Below are positions 1-6,880 of a stretch of DNA of 12,325 nucleotides, in pieces. Source of the stretch: Bacteroidota bacterium. Its GTDB lineage: Bacteria; Bacteroidota; Bacteroidia; JACCXN01. Every line of letters begins with the position of its first letter. The first letter of the stretch is position 1. Position numbers and translations under genes: made by a program. The notes under the pieces were generated by a model. It did not search any database and was not told where the DNA came from. It saw nothing but the letters and a program-made list of their open reading frames with translations. The stretch is taken from the NCBI GenBank assembly GCA_013696965.1, contig JACCXN010000089.1:1-12325 (forward strand), given 5' to 3'.

Positions 1-40
1 ACTTCCATAAAAAAAACAAGCAACTAAAAGTCAGTCATAA

Positions 41-85
41 AAAAAGCGATTAAGCTAAAGATTTCTTTAAACTTAATCGCTTTTT
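41..85. terminator. Strong bidirectional intrinsic terminator
   Basis: A perfect 14-bp inverted repeat (41-54 with 72-85) has the core GCGATTAAG/CTTAATCGC. It is flanked by A residues on the left and T residues on the right, so it can terminate transcription in either direction. The 17-base loop contains a further 5-bp stem (56-60 with 65-69). It lies about 210 bases downstream of the lipoprotein gene and would end transcripts from the Rhs/lipoprotein pair. A second hairpin follows at 94-120. Confidence 0.8.
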
Positions 86-93
86 AAAAAATT

Positions 94-120
94 ACTGAAA
101 AAACGAGATGCTTTTTCAGT
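94..120. repeat. 9-bp inverted repeat next to the terminator
   Basis: ACTGAAAAA (94-102) pairs perfectly with TTTTTCAGT (112-120) around a 9-base loop. It sits only 8 bases from the terminator at 41-85 and may be a backup terminator. The loop base run ACGAG (103-107) could instead pair with CTCGT (124-128), so two folds compete. No function is assigned. Confidence 0.5.
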
Positions 121-130
121 GGCCTCGTTA

Positions 131-252
131 AGCCTGGGCGGCTGTTTAAAAAGTTAAAATTCTTCTTACGGCAGGGATGCCGGCTCTATTTCAGGCGTAG
201 GCAGAGTCTACGCCTAACGGGGCTTAATAAAGTTAATTCAGAACCAAAGCCC
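131..252. other. GC-richer intergenic stretch with four consecutive hairpins
   Basis: Four perfect short stems lie one after another: AGCC/GGCT (131-134 with 140-143), CGGCA/TGCCG (169-173 with 178-182), AGGCGTAG/CTACGCCT (193-200 with 208-215) and GGGCTT/AAGCCC (220-225 with 247-252). The stretch looks clearly richer in G and C than the AT-rich genes beside it, and no coding frame is evident. It lies downstream of the Rhs/lipoprotein pair. It could be a structured RNA, a folded recombination or repeat site, or debris of a mobile element. I do not recognise the family. Confidence 0.4.
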
Positions 253-298
253 TTACCCGCATTGCCTACCATTTAGCTTAGCTCCTACGGGGGAAACT

Positions 299-1024
299 TT
301 ATTCTAAAACGTTATATTTAATTTCAAATGGAACCCTCAATTGATCCCCAAAATTATTTATTTCTATATACGCTTTATGATAATTCGGCCCAATTTTTTT
401 GGCCTTTAGATGTGCAATCGGATAATTAATTATATCTAATTCATAATCTGTTACTGTATCTCCTTCGATAACTACTTTATAATCTTTACCTGTGTGTGCA
501 CCAATAATATATATATGTGCACTATACTCTTCATTTAAGCGTACATTTTCCTTTTTAGGAACAACTAATATTTTATATGAATCAAAATCAAGACTAGCTC
601 GTAAAACATAATTTATTATCATTTTTGAAATTAACACCTCTAAATTCAAAATTTTATATTTTATTAAACCCCTGTTTAAAAAGTTGAATGGCTCATCAAA
701 TTCTGTAGAAAAAAAATTATTATCCTCATATTGATTAATATTATAGTGCAAAAAATTCACATAATCTATAATATTTTTCTCAGGCAAATCATTTATATTT
801 TCTGCAATTGAGTTGTTTTTAATAAAATTAAGAATTGAATCTTCAAGATAAAAAATCTTTTCATTGTTAGTCATTATATAATAATACTCCTGATAATTTT
901 TTTCAAAAATATCCTTTAATATTTTTTCCTCTTTATTAAGATACTGAATATCTTTATTTTCGTTATTACACGAAAAAATTAAAAGGAAAAGAAAAGCTAC
1001 TACTAAATGATGAATAAATTTCAT
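299..1024 (-). CDS. Putative lipoprotein, possible partner of the Rhs protein
   Basis: This 241-residue protein begins with a typical lipoprotein signal: Lys2, a hydrophobic segment at about residues 7-17, and a lipobox ending IFSC with Cys19 as the lipidation site. It should be exported and membrane-anchored. Residues 20-150 are rich in Asn, Glu and Lys and look helical. Residues 150-241 read as beta strands, and the run from VPKKENVRLNEEYSAHIYI onward is loosely reminiscent of the beta domains of GldM-type gliding/T9SS proteins; that resemblance is from memory and weak. The ATG is 7 bases after the Rhs stop, so the two genes are almost certainly co-transcribed. Rhs-type toxins are commonly followed by an immunity gene, so an immunity role is a reasonable guess, but nothing in the sequence proves it. 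The family is not recognised. Confidence 0.75.
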   Translation of the reverse strand: MKFIHHLVVAFLFLLIFSCNNENKDIQYLNKEEKILKDIFEKNYQEYYYIMTNNEKIFYLEDSILNFIKNNSIAENINDLPEKNIIDYVNFLHYNINQYEDNNFFSTEFDEPFNFLNRGLIKYKILNLEVLISKMIINYVLRASLDFDSYKILVVPKKENVRLNEEYSAHIYIIGAHTGKDYKVVIEGDTVTDYELDIINYPIAHLKAKKIGPNYHKAYIEINNFGDQLRVPFEIKYNVLE

Positions 1025-1031
1025 ATTATTA

Positions 1032-1967
1032 TTATTTTTTATCTTCAGTCCAAACTTCGTGTTCTCTACCTTTCCTTGCCCTAACTGAGTCCCCCTTTGT
1101 TGGTGCCATCACTCCACCATAAGAACCTGTCGTGGGGTCATAAGTATTTATATGTGAATTACTCCTCTTTTCTCCAGATTCTTGAGGCTGATTAGCTGAT
1201 TTCTCTTTTATCATATCCTGCACTTCATTTACTATTCCAGTGACTGCATTTATTAAATCTGGCCCAACATTTACTAAACCAGCTAAATCTCCATTAATAT
1301 TTTTCGAGGCACCTAATGCATCCAGGAATCCTCCAATATTGATCTTCATTTCGTCTTCCGATGACCTGTTTTTCGTAGTGTTTGATCCACCTTCATCACT
1401 CACAAAATGAAACCCTCCTTGTTCACTGCCAGATCCTTCAAGATCAATATTTGATGGCAAATAGGTATCTGCCCACGAATATATTTTGGTTATATTTTCA
1501 TTATAATTTTCAATCTTTCCAGTTTCTACATTGTAGGTCATCTCAAATCCAATATCTACAGCTCTTGTGTTAGTTGTAAACCTATTATGAGCTGATAAAT
1601 AATCTCTTCCTATTACATCTCTTTTAACAGAGCGATCAGAGTCTACCTTTAATATACCCACTACCTTTCCTTGATTGTTAACAAGTGTAACATATCCTTT
1701 AACATCTCTTCCATCAGGATCAATAAAATAAACAGGATTATTTTTTACAAAATTATAGGGACTATGTGATGGATATTTGGCTTGTAAAGGATCCAAAGAC
1801 AACCACCTACCAATTCTCGGATCAAGAATCCTTGCCCCAAAATCATAGCTATTCCCGCTTCCCTTCAATTCATCGTCTTTTTCCATTGAGTTAAACCCGT
1901 ACCTGTATGTGTTTATGTATCCTGACAGGAAACTTTTATTTTCAGATGTACAGGTTGTCAAAAACAT
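1032..1967 (-). CDS. Orphan Rhs C-terminal protein (Rhs core plus variable tail)
   Basis: This 311-residue protein consists of the last part of an Rhs/YD-repeat protein. Residues 21-88 are the Rhs-associated core, with YRYGFN, MEKDDE, SYDFGARILDPRIGRWLSLDPL-type text, YNFVKNNP and the closing DPDGRD. After the core comes a variable tail (89-311) that I cannot match to a known toxin; it contains an amphipathic stretch near 210-255. Intact Rhs proteins are usually far longer, and here the YD repeats are missing. An in-frame TGA lies three codons before the ATG, so the short form is not an artefact of the start choice. Residues 1-20 look like unrelated junction sequence. A TAnnTTTG box 35 bases upstream could drive it. 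Either it is a displaced tip cassette, as seen at Rhs loci that swap C-termini, or a remnant. The lipoprotein gene follows directly. Confidence 0.8.
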   Translation of the reverse strand: MFLTTCTSENKSFLSGYINTYRYGFNSMEKDDELKGSGNSYDFGARILDPRIGRWLSLDPLQAKYPSHSPYNFVKNNPVYFIDPDGRDVKGYVTLVNNQGKVVGILKVDSDRSVKRDVIGRDYLSAHNRFTTNTRAVDIGFEMTYNVETGKIENYNENITKIYSWADTYLPSNIDLEGSGSEQGGFHFVSDEGGSNTTKNRSSEDEMKINIGGFLDALGASKNINGDLAGLVNVGPDLINAVTGIVNEVQDMIKEKSANQPQESGEKRSNSHINTYDPTTGSYGGVMAPTKGDSVRARKGREHEVWTEDKK

Positions 1968-2002
1968 TTTATGTCAAAGAGCCGTTAAAAAAAATATATA
2001 GG

Positions 2003-2010
2003 CAAATGTA
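2003..2010 (-). promoter_or_regulatory. Possible Bacteroidota -7 box for the Rhs gene
   Basis: On the minus strand this reads TACATTTG, a perfect match to TAnnTTTG. It lies right after the terminator of the recombinase operon and would give a short 5' leader before the Rhs ATG at 1967. No convincing -33 TTG was seen at the expected distance. Confidence 0.4.
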
Positions 2011-2011
2011 T

Positions 2012-2051
2012 AAAAAAAATAGAGGAAACCTATTTAGTTTTCCTCTATTTT
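2012..2051 (-). terminator. Intrinsic terminator of the recombinase operon
   Basis: A perfect 13-bp inverted repeat (2016-2028 with 2039-2051) has the core ATAGAGGAAA/TTTCCTCTAT and a 10-base loop. On the minus strand the stem runs into an uninterrupted T tract (complement of the A run 2012-2019). It lies about 75 bases after the stop of the 118-residue gene and would end the five-gene operon. T residues on the other side could also allow plus-strand termination. Confidence 0.85.
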
Positions 2052-2123
2052 ACAATCAATTATTAACTGGATTATTTAAGCATATTAATTCAGGCTTTCC
2101 GGGCAAATTAGGGTAATTATATC

Positions 2124-2480
2124 TTATGGCTTCTCATCAAGGATTGTATAAATATCAAATAAATTCCCTTCCGGTAGAATAAACTGAACCTTTGTTTTTG
2201 ACTTTTGAGTTGACCCTTCATTTAAAACTTCTTTGAAAAGAGCCGTAATTCTATTAGCAAGATTGCTAATTTCTTCCATGTTTTTAGGAGTTGGAAGTTT
2301 ATAGAGAGATTCATTCTGCTCTGTGGACTTGAAATCATCTACTAATAATTTCCTCATTCTTTCTCTAAAGGGATCGTGCTTATTTGAACAATCGTAAGAA
2401 ACTAAAAGTTCGAATCGTTTATTATCCTTTTCAAATTTTTTAAAGTTTTCGATTGATGTTCTTATTTCTCCTAATGGCAT
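2124..2480 (-). CDS. Small protein of the recombinase operon, possible ferredoxin-like fold
   Basis: This 118-residue hypothetical protein is the last gene of the operon, starting 28 bases after the second recombinase. The family is not recognised. The order of predicted elements is strand (FELLVSYD, 23-30), helix (36-50), strand (ESLYKL, 57-62), helix (68-86), strand (KVQFILP, 96-102). That beta-alpha-beta-alpha-beta order, with an Asp at the end of the first strand followed by a basic helix, is reminiscent of Cas2/VapD-type small proteins. This is inference from reading the sequence only, and there are no cas genes or repeats here. By position it could be an accessory factor for the recombinases, comparable to the small third protein of Tn554-like elements. 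AGGAG lies only one base before the ATG, closer than usual, so the true start may differ slightly. Confidence 0.7.
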   Translation of the reverse strand: MPLGEIRTSIENFKKFEKDNKRFELLVSYDCSNKHDPFRERMRKLLVDDFKSTEQNESLYKLPTPKNMEEISNLANRITALFKEVLNEGSTQKSKTKVQFILPEGNLFDIYTILDEKP

Positions 2481-2508
2481 ACTCCTGTTTTTTTTCCAAA
2501 GATAACAA

Positions 2509-3384
2509 TTATCCCAAAGGGTGAAATCGATTCATAAGTTCCCGCTGTTCCTCAATATTTATTTGCCTGTATTTAACTGTAGTAGAAATCCACTTTTGCC
2601 CTGAAATCATTTGTACCTGCTCTAATGGTAGCTTCTTTTCATTGAGCCAATTTGAAATCACGCTCTGTCGGATGGTACTTGGAGTTAAATTCCTGTCCGG
2701 GAATAACGGTTTGTAAGTAGATACCAAATAATGGATGTCATCTACAGTAAGCCGAGTACCAAGCTTCCCTAAAATTAAAGCATTGGTTTCTTCACGCATC
2801 AAAGACTTTCTGCCCTCCTGGAGATAGTGGTCAATCAACCGGAATTGCTTATTGTGAAGTTCAATGTGTCGCTGGCCTATCTTCCTGCTGGCTTTTATAA
2901 AAATAGTTCCGTTGTCAAAATCAATGTTGCTTAAATTCAGGTTTTGGATCTCCCCTGAATTTAATCCCTGATAAATAAGCAAAGACATGACCACCTGATT
3001 GCGCTGTTTCAAATCAGCATAACGCTCCTCTCTTTCCAAAAGCAGTTCCAGTTCACTTGAACTAAATAAATCCTGATGGATTACTTGGCGATTTCTAACG
3101 TTCCTGATAAAAAAGTTCCGGCAAGGGTGATCGTTGCGCCTTCCAATGTCAATTAAATAATCGTAATATTTTTTGATGCCATTCAAAATATAAAGCTTGG
3201 TATTTTGGTTAGCGTAATCCTTCACCTTTTGATTCAGGTACTCCACAATGTCTTTGTACTTGTAATCATCAGGCTGAGGATTATCAGTCATAAAAACTTT
3301 GTTAGCAAACAAGTAGCTTTTCACCGTTTGAGGGGTGTGCTTGATCTGATGAAGATAATGTTCAAATGTGATTGGTTCTTTCAT
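2509..3384 (-). CDS. Tyrosine recombinase-like protein with degenerate active site
   Basis: This 291-residue protein has the phage-integrase/Xer layout: a helical core-binding N-terminal domain (about 5-95) and a C-terminal catalytic domain (about 105-285). Lined up with the family, several catalytic positions are changed. The first Arg (usually GLRxSE) is Asn142 in GLNSGE. The HxLRH box reads STIRQ, so His is replaced by Ser236 while Arg239 stays. The later GH reads GQ (Gln263). The nucleophile candidate Tyr272 in VKYRQ is kept. Loss of the first Arg and both His argues against independent strand cleavage in the usual way. The ATG is 2 bases after the stop of the intact recombinase, so the two are translationally linked. 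It may act as an architectural or regulatory partner in a heteromeric recombinase complex, though it could also be a decaying copy. Confidence 0.88.
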   Translation of the reverse strand: MKEPITFEHYLHQIKHTPQTVKSYLFANKVFMTDNPQPDDYKYKDIVEYLNQKVKDYANQNTKLYILNGIKKYYDYLIDIGRRNDHPCRNFFIRNVRNRQVIHQDLFSSSELELLLEREERYADLKQRNQVVMSLLIYQGLNSGEIQNLNLSNIDFDNGTIFIKASRKIGQRHIELHNKQFRLIDHYLQEGRKSLMREETNALILGKLGTRLTVDDIHYLVSTYKPLFPDRNLTPSTIRQSVISNWLNEKKLPLEQVQMISGQKWISTTVKYRQINIEEQRELMNRFHPLG

Positions 3385-3386
3385 GG

Positions 3387-4319
3387 TTATCTGACTTGAC
3401 TTAAAATTTTCATTTGCTGTTTTCTTCGTTTTGAATAAAGGTGAGCGGTATCTATTTCCGCATGACCAAGTAGTTGCTGCACAAACTCGATGTTTGCCCC
3501 GTTGTCGAGCAAATGTGTAGCGATGCTATGACGCAGACAATGCAGGGTAATTTCTTTTCTTAACAGTTCAATATTTTGTGTGCGCTCAATAATTGCCTTT
3601 AAAGTATTTCCTAAATATTGTCCTCCCATTCTTTTGCCTTTATTATTAAGAAAGAAAGCAGGTGTTTCTTCATAATTGGTAGCAGGGAAATAAGTGCTGC
3701 GTTCGAAAATAATATACTCCTTTAAATCCCTTACTACGTTGTTAGAAAGAGGCACTGTGCGTGATTTACTACCTTTTCCTTCCCTTACCAGCAGCATTCC
3801 TTTATGAAGCAGCACATCGGTAGTATTAAGGTTTTCAAGTTCACTTCTTCTCAGGCCACAACCATAAGCAATTCCCAATAGTGCCTTTTCCCTTTTGTTT
3901 TGACAGGATGAATACAACAATTTGATTTCTTCAATCGTACAAATATTGCGTTCCTTATACTTTCCAAATTGAAATTTTGGAAGCCTTGCAGGGGAACTGT
4001 CTATTTCTTCCCTCTCTACCAAATCATCAAAAAACAAGCGAAGCGCATAAAGGTGATGCCTTATCATTGATTCGCTTAAACCACCGCCTGTCTTCTGATT
4101 GGGACGTTCCCGCAGATATTCGTAATAACTTATGATTTCCGTGGCTTTCACAACCTGAATGGTAGTAAACCCCTTGATCTCTATAAAGAATAAAAACTCC
4201 CTGACACAGCTTTGAATCTGGCAGCCTTTTCCCTGACGATAACCTTTGGTGATTATCATATTATTAAAATCCTTATACAAGGCTTGAAAGTGCGGGCTAT
4301 TTATGGGTAAGTGTTTCAT
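3387..4319 (-). CDS. Tyrosine recombinase/integrase, intact active site
   Basis: This 310-residue site-specific recombinase of the XerC/D-like tyrosine family has all expected catalytic residues: Arg157 in GCGLRRSE, the beta-hairpin Lys185 in GKGSKSR, His260 and Arg263 in HCLRH, His286 in LLGH, and the nucleophile Tyr295 in AHLYSKRR. The N-terminal domain (about 10-105) is the SAM-like core-binding domain. The length is normal for the family. The enzyme would cut and rejoin DNA at attachment sites to move its element. It is the third gene of a five-gene operon, 73 bases after the ATPase gene and 2 bases before the degenerate second recombinase. The close pairing with a divergent paralogue and with primase/ATPase genes argues against a housekeeping Xer role. 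Confidence 0.95.
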   Translation of the reverse strand: MKHLPINSPHFQALYKDFNNMIITKGYRQGKGCQIQSCVREFLFFIEIKGFTTIQVVKATEIISYYEYLRERPNQKTGGGLSESMIRHHLYALRLFFDDLVEREEIDSSPARLPKFQFGKYKERNICTIEEIKLLYSSCQNKREKALLGIAYGCGLRRSELENLNTTDVLLHKGMLLVREGKGSKSRTVPLSNNVVRDLKEYIIFERSTYFPATNYEETPAFFLNNKGKRMGGQYLGNTLKAIIERTQNIELLRKEITLHCLRHSIATHLLDNGANIEFVQQLLGHAEIDTAHLYSKRRKQQMKILSQVR

Positions 4320-4352
4320 TTCTTTTTATGGTTTCTTTACGATACTTTTTTT

Positions 4353-4369
4353 TGCTTACTATGCTTACT
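4353..4369. repeat. Tandem 8-base direct repeat before the recombinase genes
   Basis: TGCTTACT occurs twice (4353-4360 and 4362-4369), one base apart, in the 73-base gap between the ATPase stop and the first recombinase ATG. The 9-bp period is close to one helical turn. It could be a binding site, but it may be chance in AT-rich DNA. Confidence 0.3.
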
Positions 4370-4392
4370 CTTGGAATTCTGAACCGCTACGC

Positions 4393-6267
4393 TCATTCCT
4401 TTTGCTGTTGCGGGTTTTGGTGTTCCAAGCTTTCTGAACCAATAGGAACCAATGCTGATAATTGCTTTAGGAGTTCGGTCTTGATGCGATCTCTAATTTT
4501 CTCCATATCGTCCCAAAACACAATCTTGTATTTAAATCCCCTATTGGCATAACCTCCTGTTCTTTGAATGTACTCCAGCAGTTCCAAGTCTTCCATAAAC
4601 CTAAAGCATTGAGTTTTGCTTACATTCAGGGCAAGCCTCACATCTCTCTGAGTAAACTGGTACTCGTTTTGTTTTCCGGCTGCCTGTTTTTTAATAAACT
4701 CTTTCATGCGGTCAAAGAAGAGTCGCAGGGAAGAATCCAGATCATCCACCTTCAGCATAATCGCATCGAATAAAATATCACAGGCCACTATCAGGTCTTC
4801 AGGTTGGGCAATCAGCCTTCCCTGTTCGTCACGTTTTCGCTGGTACTGATGCAGAATAGTTATTTGCTTTACAAAAGCTTGGTAATGGCTGTTTAACCTT
4901 CTGAGCATTTTTGCTTCAATGGGCAGAATGATTTTATCAGCGTAGCAGTTCACCACTTCAATGGGCTTAACGCACCTCATGCAATTTTGAAAAAACTCTT
5001 TTGTTTTCTGCTCTTCTTTCACATCAATAAGCCCCGCTAATCTTCTGTTCTGATATTCTATGATGCGCATGGTCTGCTCGTCTGTTTCATCTACTCCGAT
5101 AATCACCGAGCGACTCATGTTGTCATAATATATCTCCGCTTTGGTTGTGGCCAAAAGCGAAGCAAAATGGCTGCGTACATGCTTTATGGTTGAGACAATG
5201 TTTCCGCTGCGGTCTTTATAGGTTGTCGAGGAGCTGATGTTTCCGGCACTTTGCAGTTCCCTGAAAGCGTACTGTGCTTCCTCATCCAAACCATCATAAT
5301 CCTGAATCAGCATTACCTTGTCCACCAGTTCATCTTTATTGTAATGATAGAAGGACTTGCTGGTCACCCTTGTCATGGAAAGCACGTCTTCAGGAGGTAA
5401 ACATTGTCCGATAATATTTATCAGGTGGGACTTACCGCTTCCCGAACTGCCCTGCACCAAAGCATGCAGGGGGTGAGACATTTTATAAGTAGAGGCTATC
5501 ACAAATAAAAGCTTGCGGGTATTATTTTCTCCAACAACTCCAGCCTTTTCAATCAGCCCATCAAATCGCTCCATCAGGTTGGGCTGTGATAAAAATTCAA
5601 TGCAGCTTTTTTGGTTTTCAGGAGAAACGCTGGCATATTGACGTTTGATTTGGTATTGGGATTTGGCTTGCTCAAATTGCCTTTCCCGAAATTGCTCCAA
5701 CAGATCAGTCAGCATCAGCAAATCGGACTCGATTATTTCTGCGTTCTGATAAAATTGCTCCGCCAGTTGAAGTGCAAAGTTCCTTACCGTTTCTCTTTCG
5801 TATAAATCAAGCTTTGTTCTTTCTTTTCTTCCGTAAGCCAAATCCTCCACCATTAAGGTAATTCGCATGCTGCTTAAATCCTGAGTAAGCATCCCAAGTA
5901 TATAATAATGGTTGGAAGAGGTGCGCATCAGGATTTTATTTTCATGGATCACTTCCAGCTTTGCTTGCTCTGGTTCCGGTTCTGATTCCTCCTCTTTTAT
6001 TTCCTTCTTTCTTGTTGCAGCTTTAATTATTGGAGTGGTAATGTTTTCGATTTCCGGTTTGAGCTGCACAATTAATGGGGCAGCCACATTCGTCACAGCT
6101 ACCTCTTCTACCTCCTCAAGTTCTTCTGCATTCTGAATGATCTGCATAACCCCCGCACTTCCATACTGCCGATAAACCGAATTCAGGTTTTCATTTTCCC
6201 CAAGCGTTGCCTTCTTGATTGGAACACTTGTTATAATGTCCCTAAGTTCCTTTACTGAATTTCCCAT
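4393..6267 (-). CDS. P-loop ATPase with C-terminal winged helix, mobile-element type
   Basis: This 624-residue protein has an N-terminal region (1-110) rich in Glu, Val and Pro that is probably disordered, including acidic stretches at 48-56 and 90-100. A nucleotide-binding domain follows, with Walker A GSSGSGKSH (273-281) and a Walker B-like strand VMLIQDYDGLDEE (318-330). A C-terminal helix-turn-helix or winged-helix segment (about 536-583) has QRDVRLALNVSKTQ as its recognition region. The layout resembles the helicase or ATPase half of phage and plasmid primase-helicase proteins, so it may remodel or unwind DNA during movement of the element. Its ATG lies one base after the stop of the DnaG/TOPRIM-like gene, suggesting the two proteins work together as a split primase-ATPase. 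I cannot name an exact family. No clear sensor or arginine finger was assigned. Confidence 0.85.
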   Translation of the reverse strand: MGNSVKELRDIITSVPIKKATLGENENLNSVYRQYGSAGVMQIIQNAEELEEVEEVAVTNVAAPLIVQLKPEIENITTPIIKAATRKKEIKEEESEPEPEQAKLEVIHENKILMRTSSNHYYILGMLTQDLSSMRITLMVEDLAYGRKERTKLDLYERETVRNFALQLAEQFYQNAEIIESDLLMLTDLLEQFRERQFEQAKSQYQIKRQYASVSPENQKSCIEFLSQPNLMERFDGLIEKAGVVGENNTRKLLFVIASTYKMSHPLHALVQGSSGSGKSHLINIIGQCLPPEDVLSMTRVTSKSFYHYNKDELVDKVMLIQDYDGLDEEAQYAFRELQSAGNISSSTTYKDRSGNIVSTIKHVRSHFASLLATTKAEIYYDNMSRSVIIGVDETDEQTMRIIEYQNRRLAGLIDVKEEQKTKEFFQNCMRCVKPIEVVNCYADKIILPIEAKMLRRLNSHYQAFVKQITILHQYQRKRDEQGRLIAQPEDLIVACDILFDAIMLKVDDLDSSLRLFFDRMKEFIKKQAAGKQNEYQFTQRDVRLALNVSKTQCFRFMEDLELLEYIQRTGGYANRGFKYKIVFWDDMEKIRDRIKTELLKQLSALVPIGSESLEHQNPQQQKE

Positions 6268-6268
6268 G

Positions 6269-6880
6269 TTACTTTTTGATTTTAATTTGTATTACTTCAC
6301 TTAGGTGCTTCAGGCTTTTTATTGCTTTTACATGCTGATCTAAAAAAACACCGTTATTTAATGCAATCACCGCTTCCCTGTTATCTAAAACTTTTGATTC
6401 GAGCATCGTTGCAGCATCCATTATGTTGTCCACCACAAACAACCTTCTGGTCTGCTCACTTGGATATCCCGGATACAAGCCTTCTAAATTCATATAATCG
6501 GTTTTGTCATTTTTTATTCCCATTGAATAAAAGTTGACGATTTCATTTTTTTCGTTTCTGAGCGGAAACATAATTGAGAAGCTTCCAAACACTGTATAAG
6601 GAATCGAATGGCAATTTGATGCGAAATTTGAAACCTTCATAAATCCAATCCGCTCCAGCGATTCTTTAAACTCCCTTTCCTTGCGATGGTGTAACTGGCC
6701 GGAATTAAAACAAGCCATCGAATTTTCAACAGTCAGCATTTTGCTTTTCAACCAATCTTTTGCTTGCTTACTTTTTCCGTAGCGTAAACCATTGCTTGCA
6801 TAACTGTAAACCAATTCTAAAAGCTCAAGCTCTGTTTTTTCATTCCAGTTTACCGCTTCGCTTGTTTCCTTATTTTCCAT
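6269..6880 (-). CDS. DnaG-core/TOPRIM-like protein, short and probably non-catalytic
   Basis: This 203-residue protein resembles the middle of bacterial DnaG-type primases. AKDWLKSKMLTVENSMACF (40-58) parallels the DnaG segment in which the helix is followed by a turn, IMFPLRNEKNEIVNFYSMG parallels the 'FPI-D-G-V-FGGR' strand pair, and LFVVDNIMDAATML parallels the TOPRIM 'VVEGYMD'. Two things are odd. The conserved TOPRIM Glu is replaced by Asp-Asn, and the protein stops where the DxD metal-binding strand should follow. No CHC2 zinc finger is present at the N-terminus. It is therefore likely a binding or structural primase relative rather than an active primase, unless the following ATPase supplies missing parts. 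It is the first gene of the five-gene operon. No Bacteroidota -7 box was found upstream. Confidence 0.7.
   Translation of the reverse strand: MENKETSEAVNWNEKTELELLELVYSYASNGLRYGKSKQAKDWLKSKMLTVENSMACFNSGQLHHRKEREFKESLERIGFMKVSNFASNCHSIPYTVFGSFSIMFPLRNEKNEIVNFYSMGIKNDKTDYMNLEGLYPGYPSEQTRRLFVVDNIMDAATMLESKVLDNREAVIALNNGVFLDQHVKAIKSLKHLSEVIQIKIKK

Noticed and set aside
2124-2480. Possible cas2 gene
   Set aside because: Only a loose fold resemblance; there are no CRISPR repeats and no cas1 or other cas genes in the window, and the gene is embedded in a recombinase operon.
3387-4319. Housekeeping XerC/XerD
   Set aside because: It sits in an operon with a degenerate paralogue, an ATPase and a primase-like fragment, which fits a mobile element better than chromosome dimer resolution.
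4328-4552. Plus-strand frames lying opposite the ATPase, GIY-YIG and other genes
   Set aside because: They are antisense shadows of clearly supported minus-strand genes and have no family resemblance or start signals of their own.
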